NCBI RefSeq assembly: GCF_030441895.1
Contig: NZ_JARJAS010000008.1
Length of the DNA: 64,000 nt
Direction: 5' to 3' (one strand)
Origin: Enterococcus_D entomosocium
Lineage (GTDB): Bacteria > Bacillota > Bacilli > Lactobacillales > Enterococcaceae
In this document: positions 49,552-58,600 of the stretch, in pieces
Position numbering within the stretch: position 1 is the first letter of the stretch
Layout: each line of letters opens with the position of its first letter
Program-made: the position numbers and the translations under genes
Notes under the pieces: model-generated
The model's input: the letters and a program-made list of their open reading frames with translations, nothing else
The model's database searches: none
Told to the model about the DNA's origin: nothing

Positions 49552-50538
49552 TCAATTGCTTCGCCCAAGGATCTGAGCAGTGATCTGATAAAGATATGTT
49601 TTGGTTTCATCTTTGGTCTCAGGCAATTTCTGGATCGCTTGCAAAGCTTTTTTCGTGTAGTCGGCAGCGAGTTTCTTGGCTTCGTCAATCCCGGCGCTTT
49701 CTTGGACGATCCGATAGACTTCATGGGTATCCGCCTCAGTCATGGCAGCTTGTTTTTCCAGCAGTGGCAACAGTTGTTGGCGGTCATTTTTCAATGCCAT
49801 CAACAGCGGCAAAGAATAGACGCCTTGCCGAACATCTTCCAATACTGGTTTTCCTAAGGCAGTCGCATCTTGACTGTAATCCAAGACGTCATCCATGATT
49901 TGAAAGGCAAGGCCAATGGCTTCGCCGATCTCACGGGCTTGATTGGCAAAGCGCAAGGAGGTGCCGCTTTCGTAAGCCCCGATAAAGCAGCTTAAGGCAA
50001 ACAATTCAGCGGTTTTGCCGCGAATGTTTTCTAAGTAATCCTCGACGGTGACGGACAAATCGTATCGTTTGCTCATTTGCCCTAATTCGCCGGCGAGGAT
50101 TTTTTCCATACTACGGGAATTCATTTGCAAGCTTTTCATGGAGCTAGCATAATCCGCCATCAATTTGAAGCAGCAGACGAAGAGGTAATCACCAGCATAG
50201 ACAGCGACATCGTTGCCAAATTCGGAACGAATGGTCGGCAGATTGCGGCGGGTGTCCGCATGATCGACGATATCGTCGTGGATCAGCGAAGCAGTGTGGA
50301 GCATCTCGATCGAAGCCGCCAATGCGACGGCTTTTTCGCGATCTTTGTCGCTGCCATAAGCAGAAAAGAGCAGCTGATAAGCAGGACGCAGCAGTTTTCC
50401 ACCTGAATGGATCATGGACAGGATCGCTTGTTCGACCTCTTTGTTTTTTAGTTTTAATGATTTTTCCATCAATTGCAAGGAGGCAGATAAGTCAGCTTGC
50501 AGTGCTGGATACTCTTGCCACATGGAATGAAGTTTCAT
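49552..50538 (-). CDS. dmkB: Polyprenyl diphosphate synthase (DmkB-like)
   Basis: Prenyl chain-elongating enzyme, 328 residues, with both aspartate-rich motifs (IHDDIVDHAD and FQIMDDVLD). In this locus it would supply the polyprenyl tail of the demethylmenaquinone used for extracellular electron transfer. The start at 50538 has AAGGAG 7 nt upstream; the longer frame reaches into the preceding gene. Last gene of eetA-eetB-dmkB on the minus strand. Confidence 0.9.
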   Translation of the reverse strand: MKLHSMWQEYPALQADLSASLQLMEKSLKLKNKEVEQAILSMIHSGGKLLRPAYQLLFSAYGSDKDREKAVALAASIEMLHTASLIHDDIVDHADTRRNLPTIRSEFGNDVAVYAGDYLFVCCFKLMADYASSMKSLQMNSRSMEKILAGELGQMSKRYDLSVTVEDYLENIRGKTAELFALSCFIGAYESGTSLRFANQAREIGEAIGLAFQIMDDVLDYSQDATALGKPVLEDVRQGVYSLPLLMALKNDRQQLLPLLEKQAAMTEADTHEVYRIVQESAGIDEAKKLAADYTKKALQAIQKLPETKDETKTYLYQITAQILGRSN

Positions 50539-50549
50539 AATTAACTCCT

Positions 50550-51110
50550 TTATTCTGAATCCGAGCGCCATTTGACTTTGGTCTGGCGTTCATAATCAAT
50601 TTGAAAACGGCGCAGTGTTTCAACACGACGCAGCAAGTAGTTGGCGGCGATCCCGATAGCGATCCCGGACAAGATCCCAAAGAAAGACAGGACCGGCAAG
50701 TAGAGCATTACGCTCCAGGATTGAGCGATCCATGAGGCGGTGATCAACTGTCCGACGTTGTGCAAGAAACCGCCAGCCGCACTAATGCCGATGATACTGA
50801 CACGCTTAGGCCCCAACTGTTTCACCAAAGACATCCCAAAGTAGCTCAGTAAGGAACCACTCATACTATATAAGAAGGTCGAAACCGTTCCTCCTAGTAA
50901 CGTCGTTAAAATCAGTCTTAGCCAAATCAAGAGAAAACTGTCTTTTTTCGGCATGGTGAACAAAGCAATAATGGTAATTAAATTTGCCAAACCTAGTTTC
51001 GCACCAGGCGCAAAGGCAAATGGATAAGGGATCATATTTTCAACTAAACCAATCACGACCCCTTGGGCGACCAGCAGTGAGATGAAAATTATTCGTTGTA
51101 ATCGACTCAT
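50550..51110 (-). CDS. eetB: EetB-like Gx transporter family membrane protein
   Basis: A 186-residue protein with about five to six membrane helices of the family once called heptaprenyl diphosphate synthase component I. In Listeria EetB is needed for flavin-based electron export. The ATG at 51110 is used here; a TTG two codons earlier is also possible. No strong ribosome-binding site, so translation is probably coupled to eetA, whose stop is 10 bp upstream. Confidence 0.88.
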   Translation of the reverse strand: MSRLQRIIFISLLVAQGVVIGLVENMIPYPFAFAPGAKLGLANLITIIALFTMPKKDSFLLIWLRLILTTLLGGTVSTFLYSMSGSLLSYFGMSLVKQLGPKRVSIIGISAAGGFLHNVGQLITASWIAQSWSVMLYLPVLSFFGILSGIAIGIAANYLLRRVETLRRFQIDYERQTKVKWRSDSE

Positions 51111-51120
51111 AAGCAAACGA

Positions 51121-51528
51121 TCAATAGATTAGATCGTCGGTCTCACTCCCATCTGCGGCTTGGATTTCGATCACCAATTTATGAGGTAGACAGACGATGG
51201 TTTCCCCATTTTTACTGGCCCAGCCACGGCGGACACAAATCTGATCGCCGCAATCGGCTTCCTTGATTCGGATCCGATCCCCTTCGATCTCCAGTAAATT
51301 GGTATCGCCATCTTCATCTTCATAAAGATAGGTGTACGTTTTTTGACCTTCAACTAAGTCAAAACGCTTGATTTCTGTCCCATCGACCCGCAAGACGGCT
51401 TCTTTGTCCGCTGTTTGCGTTTGGCCAAAAATAAAAATCGGTAAAAAAGAGCTGAGGATCAAAACAAGTATGATGACGCCATCCCATGGTTTTAAATGGG
51501 CATCGCGGATAAATTCTTTTAGTTTCAT
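51121..51528 (-). CDS. eetA: EetA-like NusG domain II protein
   Basis: A 135-residue protein with one N-terminal membrane helix (about 14-36) and an extracellular NusG domain II-like fold with a Cys pair in DCGDQICVRRG. It is the EetA type of the Listeria and Enterococcus electron-transfer locus. The ATG at 51528 is 9 nt behind AGGAG; the longer frame (51552) lacks a site. First gene of the leftward eetA-eetB-dmkB operon. Confidence 0.88.
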   Translation of the reverse strand: MKLKEFIRDAHLKPWDGVIILVLILSSFLPIFIFGQTQTADKEAVLRVDGTEIKRFDLVEGQKTYTYLYEDEDGDTNLLEIEGDRIRIKEADCGDQICVRRGWASKNGETIVCLPHKLVIEIQAADGSETDDLIY

Positions 51529-51564
51529 CAAAAAAGACTCCTGTTCTTTCATGTGATGTGTCTC

Positions 51565-51573
51565 ATTCTAGCA
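51565..51573 (-). promoter_or_regulatory. Extended -10 promoter of eetA
   Basis: On the minus strand TGC-TAGAAT, 37 bp upstream of eetA. No clear -35. Confidence 0.5.
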
Positions 51574-51661
51574 TAAGAAGACAAGATTCTACTAGCTGAA
51601 TCCTCAATAATCCACCGATTTCTGTGCAAGGACGATCAAGAAAAAGTTCTGTACTTGGAAA

Positions 51662-51702
51662 GAGACCAAGACACTGATTGAAAATCAGAATGTCTTAGTC
51701 TC
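51662..51702 (-). terminator. Probable terminator after ndh2
   Basis: Strong hairpin GAGACCAAGACA.../...TGTCTTAGTCTC with inner TGATT/AATCA. Only three T follow in the ndh2 direction, so read-through into eetA is possible. Confidence 0.6.
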
Positions 51703-51734
51703 ATGAAGTCGTACAGGTATTCTATTTTGCTGGC

Positions 51735-53675
51735 TTATTTATTGCCATATAAGGAGCGAGGGGTACCGTACCACCATTTTCCAAGGGTACGTTGCAACCA
51801 TGGGATTACCCAACGATCTAAACCGACTGCGCGTCCTGAACCGTTCATCAAGGCAAACGCAACTGGAATGAACCAGATGTTTACCCAGTAGAACATACCA
51901 GACATACAGAAAGTCAACACTAAAACGATGGTCGTTGCGTTCACTAACCAAGTGAAGAGACCAGCCATCAATGCAAGAGCTAAAGCAATTTCAAAGAAGA
52001 CCATGAATTTTTGGAAGAACATTGCAACGTCGTTGTTTGGCATGATAAATTGCATAACTTTTGTGAACCAGTCAGGTGATTTTTCAATCACGATCATTGG
52101 TTGTTCCCCGTAAGCATAGCTCAAACCAAAGTGTGCGGCTTGTGTCGCTGCATCGGCTGCTTCACCGGCGCCACTAGCGGCACTTGCTGCATCGGCTGCT
52201 TCACTAGCACCACTTGCTGCATCAGCGACTGTTTGATATTCCCAAGTCCAAGGGAATACGCTGTTGCCTTGGAACCAAGAACCTTCACCGAACCAAGTAC
52301 CCGGTTTGAAGACTTCCCCATTCGTACCTAAAATTTTCTTGAAGGCTTCAACGAACCAGACAAGACCATAGAAAATACGAAGCGGAACACTCCACAAGAC
52401 GTTACCGTAACGAGACGTGTGACCACGAGCGACTGTCCGGTCATCTTTGATGTGGAAGATTTCATGCATCAAGTATTGGAACATGTAGTAACCAGAACGA
52501 ATATCAAAGAAGTATTTCAAGTTAACGATGTGTTTCATAATGATCGCTAAGAAACCGCTCAGGTGAATCTTATTGAATAAGTTCGCCACGCCCCATTTGG
52601 CACCGATGGAAACCATAAATCCTTGGTAGTTTCCTTTGAATTTATGTTTTTCGCCGCCTTTGATGGCTGAAACGATGTTCGTTGCTGCAGTGTGACCTGT
52701 TTGTTCAGCTGCTTGCACGATTTGTGGTGTTGGTGTATTCGGGAATTCTTCGAAGTAAACCAAGTCACCAATAATATAGATGTTTTTGTCTTCGTAGCCT
52801 TTTGCTTCCATGAACTCATTGGCAACTAGACGGAAACCACGGGCTGTTTCTAAACCGAAATCAGCAGCATCGCTAGTTCCTTTGACACCAGCAGTCCAGA
52901 TCAATGTGTGGGTTGGGATCGTTGAACCATCTTTTAGTTTGATGTGGTCAGGTGCCACTTCAACGATTGGTGCATTCAAGACAAGATCAACATTGTTTTT
53001 CTTCAAGTAACGTTCTGCTTTGGCTGCATCGTTACGATCAAGCATGTTTAAGATCGTTGGCATTGCTTCAACGACTTTCAAGCTGATTTCACTTGGGTCC
53101 AATTTATAATCGGAAGCTAAACGATCTTTCCAATCGATCAGTTCACCGATCATTTCGATCCCAGTAAACCCAGAACCACAAACGACAAAGGTCAACATTG
53201 CTTTGCGTAATGCTGCATCTGGTTCGATCGCTGCTTTTGCGACAGTTTTTTCAATGTGTTCGCGAATGCGGACAGCATCGTCAAATGACCATAAAGTAAA
53301 GCCATTTTCTTTAACACCAGGTGTACCGAAGTCATTCGGTTCGCCACCCATCCCTAAAATCAAGTAGTCAAATGAATAGCTACCTAATTTTGTTTGGACG
53401 GTTTTATTTTCTTTATCGATCCCAGTTACTGTATCGGTTACTAAACGAACATTTTTCTTGCGTGAGAACAAGCGCTGCAAGTCATATTGAATTGCGGTAG
53501 GTTCTACACGTCCTCCAGCGACTTCATGCAGTTCAGTCATCATCGTATGATAAGAGTGACGGTCGATCAATGTTATCTCAACATCATTGTCTTTTTTCAA
53601 TTTCTTTGCCATGTACTTCGTAGCAGAAACGCCTGCATAACCGGCACCGACAACGACAATGTTTTTCTTTGCCAT
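51735..53675 (-). CDS. ndh2: Type II NADH dehydrogenase of the electron-export locus
   Basis: It oxidises NADH and reduces a membrane quinone. 646 residues: FAD site VVVGAGYAGVSATKYMAKKL, NAD site VVCGSGFTGIEMIGEL, then a C-terminal extension absent from ordinary NDH-2 (about 430-646) with several membrane helices and a DoxX-like look. Between them is an Ala/Ser/Asp-rich repeat (about 482-512). AAGGAGAG precedes the ATG. It is the Ndh2 type that, in Listeria, feeds demethylmenaquinone for electron export. Divergent from pplA; a perfect palindrome covers its promoter. Confidence 0.93.
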   Translation of the reverse strand: MAKKNIVVVGAGYAGVSATKYMAKKLKKDNDVEITLIDRHSYHTMMTELHEVAGGRVEPTAIQYDLQRLFSRKKNVRLVTDTVTGIDKENKTVQTKLGSYSFDYLILGMGGEPNDFGTPGVKENGFTLWSFDDAVRIREHIEKTVAKAAIEPDAALRKAMLTFVVCGSGFTGIEMIGELIDWKDRLASDYKLDPSEISLKVVEAMPTILNMLDRNDAAKAERYLKKNNVDLVLNAPIVEVAPDHIKLKDGSTIPTHTLIWTAGVKGTSDAADFGLETARGFRLVANEFMEAKGYEDKNIYIIGDLVYFEEFPNTPTPQIVQAAEQTGHTAATNIVSAIKGGEKHKFKGNYQGFMVSIGAKWGVANLFNKIHLSGFLAIIMKHIVNLKYFFDIRSGYYMFQYLMHEIFHIKDDRTVARGHTSRYGNVLWSVPLRIFYGLVWFVEAFKKILGTNGEVFKPGTWFGEGSWFQGNSVFPWTWEYQTVADAASGASEAADAASAASGAGEAADAATQAAHFGLSYAYGEQPMIVIEKSPDWFTKVMQFIMPNNDVAMFFQKFMVFFEIALALALMAGLFTWLVNATTIVLVLTFCMSGMFYWVNIWFIPVAFALMNGSGRAVGLDRWVIPWLQRTLGKWWYGTPRSLYGNK

Positions 53676-53730
53676 TGCAAATCTCTCCTTAATAAAAATA
53701 ATCTATGATAATAATTACACAATCGTTCCT

Positions 53731-53759
53731 ATTATATAGACAAATGGTTCATTTGTCTA
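53731..53759 (-). promoter_or_regulatory. ndh2 promoter with perfect palindromic operator
   Basis: On the minus strand TAGACA (53759-53754), 17 bp, TATAAT (53736-53731). The inverted repeat TAGACAAATG-GTT-CATTTGTCTA (53737-53759), 10-bp perfect arms, coincides exactly with the -35 and spacer. This is the arrangement of a TetR-like operator; the regulator is not in the window. Confidence 0.75.
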
Positions 53760-53859
53760 ACGATTCTGATGAAAAAAACGCATATTTCCTGAAATTCGTG
53801 AAAACTTGCGAAAATCAAAAATTAAGTCCTTTTTCCGTAAAAAAGCGGAAAGGAAGCGG

Positions 53860-53887
53860 TTGACATATCGTAAATTTACTTTACAAT
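53860..53887 (+). promoter_or_regulatory. pplA promoter
   Basis: TTGACA-N16-TACAAT. A 10-bp palindrome GTAAATTTAC lies between the two hexamers and may be an operator. An imperfect TTTCCG/CGGAAA repeat lies just upstream. Confidence 0.8.
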
Positions 53888-53945
53888 GTTAGATGTATCA
53901 CAAACTTTTTTGTGGGGAAAATAAACAAGTAAAAGGTGGATAATT

Positions 53946-54884
53946 ATGAAAGCAAAGAAATTGATTGTAGGTATGGCGGTATTTTCATTCTCAGCAATGT
54001 TGTTAGGGGGTTGCGGAGCAGATGACAATAACACAGCTTCTTCGTCAACTAGTGAAAGTACATCACAAACTTCTGCAAGCGATTCAGCATCAACAGAAAG
54101 CACGGAAGCAACCATTGTTGCGGGCGAGCCAATGCAAGATGGGACGTATCGTTTAGAAGAAAAGAACTATAAAAACGACTACCGTGTCACATTTGAGATC
54201 ACAGTCAAAGACGGCAAAATCGTTGAATCAAAATATGACAACGTGAATGCTGATGGCGAATCAAAAACAGAAAACACTGAATACAATGAAACGATGAAAG
54301 AAAAAGCAGGCATCAGCCCAGAAGAATTTATTCCTAAATTCAATGAAGAATTAGTTGCCGCACAAAGCCCTTCTTCAATCGAAGTAGTTTCTGGCGCGAC
54401 TCATTCCTTTGATTCCTTCCAAAACTATGCACAACAATTGATCCAAGCGGCGCAAGCAGGCAACACGGAAACCATTGAAATCGACAATGGTGCAGACTTG
54501 CAAGACGGAACCTATACATTAGAAGAAAAGAACTACTCAAACGGTTACCGCGTGGTCTTCTCAATGACTGTGGCTGACGGTAAAATCGCTGAATCAAACT
54601 ACGACTACCTGAACGAAGCCGGCGAGTCGAAAAAAGATGATGCAGAATACAATGAAAACATGGAAGCAAAATCTGGCACTGGTCCAGAAGAATTCATTCC
54701 AAACTTCAATGAAGCTTTTGTTTCTGCAGTCAATGCTGAAGATGGTTCTGTGGCAGATATGGACGTCGTTTCTGGTGCAACCCACAGCTTCCACAGCTTT
54801 GTTATCTATGCACAACAATTGTTGAATGCAGCTGAAAAAGGCGACCAAACAACCATTGAAGTCGATAACTTTGTTACTGAATAA
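53946..54884 (+). CDS. pplA: PplA-like flavin-carrying lipoprotein with two FMN-binding repeats
   Basis: Surface lipoprotein that receives electrons and hands them to soluble flavins or metals outside the cell. 312 residues: signal peptide with lipobox LLGGC, Ser/Thr-rich linker (about 28-58), then two tandem FMN-binding domains (about 60-170 and 183-305). Each ends with the flavinylation motif SGATHS; the attached residues would be Thr152 and Thr279. AAAGGTGG precedes the ATG. FmnB, encoded next, is the enzyme that would load the FMN. Confidence 0.93.
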   Translation: MKAKKLIVGMAVFSFSAMLLGGCGADDNNTASSSTSESTSQTSASDSASTESTEATIVAGEPMQDGTYRLEEKNYKNDYRVTFEITVKDGKIVESKYDNVNADGESKTENTEYNETMKEKAGISPEEFIPKFNEELVAAQSPSSIEVVSGATHSFDSFQNYAQQLIQAAQAGNTETIEIDNGADLQDGTYTLEEKNYSNGYRVVFSMTVADGKIAESNYDYLNEAGESKKDDAEYNENMEAKSGTGPEEFIPNFNEAFVSAVNAEDGSVADMDVVSGATHSFHSFVIYAQQLLNAAEKGDQTTIEVDNFVTE

Positions 54885-54907
54885 TCACAACTTTTTTGAA
54901 TGAAGAG

Positions 54908-54938
54908 GACAGCATTCGTTTTGAATGCTGTTTTTTTT
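54908..54938 (+). terminator. Terminator after pplA
   Basis: ACAGCATTC/GAATGCTGT, 5-nt loop, T8. Confidence 0.92.
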
Positions 54939-55081
54939 CGTGGGCAGCCATGAGAGGGGAAAAGTTCGTGCAAAAAAAAGCAATCTGGTGAGTACTTTTT
55001 TTAAAAAGAAATGGGTTCTTTAATGATGGAAAGCATCGATTAAGGATTCCTAAAATACCTTGAGAAATCACGGAATGCCCC

Positions 55082-55110
55082 TTTTCATTCTGCCAAAAAA
55101 AGGCTATTAT
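55082..55110 (+). promoter_or_regulatory. Promoter of fmnB-dmkA
   Basis: TTTTCA-N17-TATTAT, 35 bp upstream of fmnB. Confidence 0.6.
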
Positions 55111-55144
55111 ATGAAGGTTGAAGACAATAGAAAAGAGGAAAATC

Positions 55145-56221
55145 ATGAAAAAGAAAGTAACGTTTTTTCTGATGTTTGTTTTTTTAGGCACAATGTTGGC
55201 AGCTTGTGGCAGTAATCAGGAAGCAACGACGCTGCGGGAAGAACCATATTTTCAAGAAGAATTTTTATTAGGCACTTATACTCGAATCCGCATTTATGAT
55301 GAAGGCAAAGAGGACGCTATGAAGCCAGCCTTTGACCGCATCAGAGAATTAGGCGATAAAATCACCATCAACCAAGCAGGATCAGAGATCGATGAAATCA
55401 ATGCGCAAGCTGGCATCAAACCAGTGAAGGTTTCGGATGATATTTATTATTTGCTAAAAGAAGCTTACGATTACAGTGTGAGATCAGAAGGCGGCTTTAA
55501 TATGGCCATCGGTGCCATCACCCAATTATGGCGAATCGGCTTTGATGATGCCCGCAAGCCAGAGCAATCTGAGATCGATGAAGCATTGAAACATATCAAT
55601 TATGAACAAGTCGAGTTTAACGATGAAGATCAAACCGTTTATTTAAAAGACAAGGACATGATCCTTGACCTTGGGGCGATCGCTAAAGGATATATCACGG
55701 ACGAAGTCGTCAAAGTGTTGAAGGACAATGGCGTGACTTCCGCGATCGTCGATTTGGGCGGGAATGTCTATGTGTTAGGTCATAGTAACCGTGGCACAGA
55801 TGAGCCATGGAATGTCGGAATCCAAGACCCGAACAAATCTCGCGGCTCGATTATCGGTAGTATCAAAGAAACCAATAAAACAGTGGTTACTTCAGGGATC
55901 TACGAACGCTACTTAGAAGTAGACGGCAAAACGTATCACCATATTTTTGATTCTGAGACTGGTTATCCTTACGATAGCGATGTAGCAAGTGTGACTGTGA
56001 TCACCGACAAATCCATCGATGGTGACGGGTTGACTACGGTGGCGTTTGATAAAGGGGTCAAAGAAGGCTTGGCTTATATCGAACAGCATACCGAAAAGGG
56101 GACCGATGCGATCTTTATCACAAAAGAAGATAAAGTGTACGTAACAGACGGCATCAAAAATACCTTTGAGCTTTCAGAGGAATCAGGCTACACGATGGGT
56201 GATCGTGCTGATTTAGAATAG
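55145..56221 (+). CDS. fmnB: FAD:protein FMN transferase lipoprotein
   Basis: ApbE-family enzyme that attaches FMN from FAD to Thr in SGAT motifs of PplA. 358 residues: lipobox LAAC, then the ApbE domain with LGAIAKGYITD, DLGGNVYVLG and TSGIYERYL...YHHIFDSETGYP. The ATG at 55145 has AGAGGA upstream; an in-frame ATG at 55118 adds nine residues before the signal peptide. dmkA follows after 12 nt. Confidence 0.94.
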   Translation: MKKKVTFFLMFVFLGTMLAACGSNQEATTLREEPYFQEEFLLGTYTRIRIYDEGKEDAMKPAFDRIRELGDKITINQAGSEIDEINAQAGIKPVKVSDDIYYLLKEAYDYSVRSEGGFNMAIGAITQLWRIGFDDARKPEQSEIDEALKHINYEQVEFNDEDQTVYLKDKDMILDLGAIAKGYITDEVVKVLKDNGVTSAIVDLGGNVYVLGHSNRGTDEPWNVGIQDPNKSRGSIIGSIKETNKTVVTSGIYERYLEVDGKTYHHIFDSETGYPYDSDVASVTVITDKSIDGDGLTTVAFDKGVKEGLAYIEQHTEKGTDAIFITKEDKVYVTDGIKNTFELSEESGYTMGDRADLE

Positions 56222-56233
56222 GAGGAGTGAAAG

Positions 56234-57187
56234 ATGTCTCTTTCAGTGTTTTTAGAAGTAGTGGAGATCCGTACCAAAGTGGCCAGTGTCTTCCCCTTCA
56301 TTATGGGTGTGTTGTTCTCGTTGGTGTATTTTCATGAATTTCATCCTTTGAATACCGCAATCTTTTTTCTGGGGATGTTGCTGTTTGATTTGACGACAAC
56401 GTCCATCAACAATTATATGGATTTCAAAAAAGCCAAATCAGAAACCTACAAATACCAGCACAATGTGATCGGGCGAGAAAACATCTCAGAAGCTACTGTT
56501 CGCAATCTGATTTTTGCGATGTTGGCAGGAACCTTGTTAATTGGTCTTTACTTGTCGTTTGTCACTGGCTGGTTGCTGCTAGTGATGGGGTTGGTCGTTT
56601 GCTTTATCGGAGTCTTTTATACCTTTGGCCCCATTCCGTTATCGCGGATGCCTTTAGGCGAGGTGTTCAGCGGCGTAACGATGGGATTAGGGATTTTTGC
56701 CATCACGATCTATATCAATACTATTGATCAAAAAGTGTTTTATCTGGCACTGGATTTTGCGAACGGGACCTTTGGCTTAGTGGGGAACCTCTGGGCCGTT
56801 TGTGCGATTGTGTTGGCATCCTTGCCATTGATTTTCACGATTGCTGACATCATGTTAGCCAATAACTTACGGGATCTGGAAGCCGATATCGAAAATCACC
56901 GCTACACACTGGTGTACTACATCGGTCGCGAAGCAGGTATCCGTCTGTTTCAAGGAATGATGCTAGCTTCCTACGCCGCTATTTTATTGGGCCTCTTGTT
57001 TGGTCTCTTCCAATGGCCGATTTTGCTCGTGTTTCTGACACTGCCAAAAATCCGCCAAAACTTGAAAGAACATCAAGCCAGCCTGCCGCACCCACGTAGC
57101 TTCGGCTATTCGATTAAAAACATGATTTTATTCAACAGCAGCTATGCCTTGGGCTTACTTTTGTGCCTGCTGTGGCAATTGCTGTAA
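56234..57187 (+). CDS. dmkA: UbiA-family prenyltransferase (DmkA-like)
   Basis: Membrane enzyme that joins a polyprenyl chain to the naphthoate precursor of demethylmenaquinone. 317 residues, about eight to nine helices. First Asp motif NNYMDFKKAKSE and second motif DIMLANNLRDLEADIENH are present. It completes the quinone branch of the electron-export locus together with dmkB. AGGAGTG precedes the ATG. Confidence 0.92.
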   Translation: MSLSVFLEVVEIRTKVASVFPFIMGVLFSLVYFHEFHPLNTAIFFLGMLLFDLTTTSINNYMDFKKAKSETYKYQHNVIGRENISEATVRNLIFAMLAGTLLIGLYLSFVTGWLLLVMGLVVCFIGVFYTFGPIPLSRMPLGEVFSGVTMGLGIFAITIYINTIDQKVFYLALDFANGTFGLVGNLWAVCAIVLASLPLIFTIADIMLANNLRDLEADIENHRYTLVYYIGREAGIRLFQGMMLASYAAILLGLLFGLFQWPILLVFLTLPKIRQNLKEHQASLPHPRSFGYSIKNMILFNSSYALGLLLCLLWQLL

Positions 57188-57190
57188 AAG

Positions 57191-57232
57191 AAAAGATCGA
57201 CCTGCTCTTGAAAGAGCAGGTCGATCTTTTTT
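57191..57232. terminator. Terminator after dmkA
   Basis: 18-bp near-perfect stem AAAAGATCGACCTGCTCT/AGAGCAGGTCGATCTTTT with a short loop. It can work in both directions. Confidence 0.95.
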
Positions 57233-57465
57233 ATGTGGGGAATGAAAGAGCGCATAAAAACTGTAGAAAAGACATGATAAAAGAACAAGCATCCTACTTA
57301 TTATGAAAAGATGAGGCTCGCTTTCTCTGCGGAATTGATCGTAGCAGTAAAGTTTGTTTGGGAGCTGCCTAGGTTGCTTTTTATTTAACCCCTCGGAATA
57401 AGCAGGTCTGTTTATGGAGTGTTTGTGTTTACGCTTGCTGTGACTGGTTACCTACGAAAGCAGCC
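57233..57465. other. Intergenic stretch without visible gene
   Basis: About 230 bp between the dmkA terminator and the birA stop. I see no open frame with a ribosome-binding site, no strong promoter and no stable terminator hairpin. Confidence 0.5.
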
Positions 57466-58428
57466 TCAATACCGTTCCAAACTGATTTCTCCAGAAGAAA
57501 GCACCTTGCGCTCCGTCGCTGTTTCCACCACTAATTCACCGGTGTTGGTAATGTCTTTGGCGATCCCTTCATAGGTCACACCTTGTTGCGTAAATTGAAC
57601 GGTGCGGCCCAAAACGAAGGATTTCTGCCGATAGCGGGCCATATAATTCATGTCAGGCAGTTGCGCTAACAATTGGAAGAACCGACGCCAAATTTCTTGG
57701 ATCAACGCGGCCCGAGAAAAGGTTGGATACTCTTCACCAGGAAAGAGTGAGGTCGCTTTTTCCCGAATCTCTGCTGGAAACTGCTGTTGCGGAATTGAAA
57801 AACTGATGCCGATACCGATCACAACCGAAGTAATACGGCCTGTCTCAAAGTCACTGGTTGCTTCAGACAAAATACCGCAGATTTTTTTTCCATCTAAGTA
57901 CAGATCGTTGACCCACTTAATGGCCGTTTCCTTCATTAGAAGGGCATCGATGGCTTCGGCAACTGCTACCGCCGCCAGAACGGTATATTGCGGCAATTCT
58001 TGAAACGCTTGGTTTGGTTTTAAAAGCAAGCTCATATAGATCCCTTGTTTTTTCGGTGAGAAAAACGGTCGTTCGAAGCGGCCATGACCGCCTGTTTGCG
58101 TTTCGGTCAAAAAAAGGGCGGGGGTTGCCAGACCACTATCCAAAGCGGCAATCTTGGCTTCTTTCATGGTGGATTCAACAGCTTCCTTGATTTGAATCGT
58201 GGGAATCATCGGCAAGGCTGCCGCAAGTGCTGCTTGATCGTATCGATCATCCGAGACAAAGCGATAGCCGTTGGCCAAGTGTTCGAAATGATAGCCTTCT
58301 TTCTCGAGTTCTTTAATGGCTTTCCAGACTGCTGTACGGGAGATCGACAAAGCTTGGGCTAGTTTCTCTCCAGATAGCACAGTATCTTCTTTTTGTAATA
58401 AGGTCAGTATTTTTTCTTTTGTCGTCAT
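57466..58428 (-). CDS. birA: Biotin-protein ligase / biotin repressor
   Basis: It attaches biotin to carboxyl carrier proteins. 320 residues: N-terminal winged HTH (about 5-60, LAQALSISRTAVWKAIKEL), catalytic domain with GGHGRFERPFFSP (biotin/ATP site) and KWVNDLYLDGKKICGIL, and a C-terminal SH3-like domain. The HTH makes it a bifunctional repressor type. Monocistronic and divergent from rpoB. Confidence 0.94.
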   Translation of the reverse strand: MTTKEKILTLLQKEDTVLSGEKLAQALSISRTAVWKAIKELEKEGYHFEHLANGYRFVSDDRYDQAALAAALPMIPTIQIKEAVESTMKEAKIAALDSGLATPALFLTETQTGGHGRFERPFFSPKKQGIYMSLLLKPNQAFQELPQYTVLAAVAVAEAIDALLMKETAIKWVNDLYLDGKKICGILSEATSDFETGRITSVVIGIGISFSIPQQQFPAEIREKATSLFPGEEYPTFSRAALIQEIWRRFFQLLAQLPDMNYMARYRQKSFVLGRTVQFTQQGVTYEGIAKDITNTGELVVETATERKVLSSGEISLERY

Positions 58429-58600
58429 AAGGATATCCTTCCTAATGTTTCACGTGTAACGTTTTCGTTAGCATAGCAAGAAATCGGCAAAAAGCAAAGT
58501 AGTTTCTTACGAAAAACCGTCCACACCAGCCTTGTTTTTTTCTTTAGAAAATCTTAGGAAATGGGTGCGCCAGAAAAGCATTGTAACTTCCAATGAAAGC

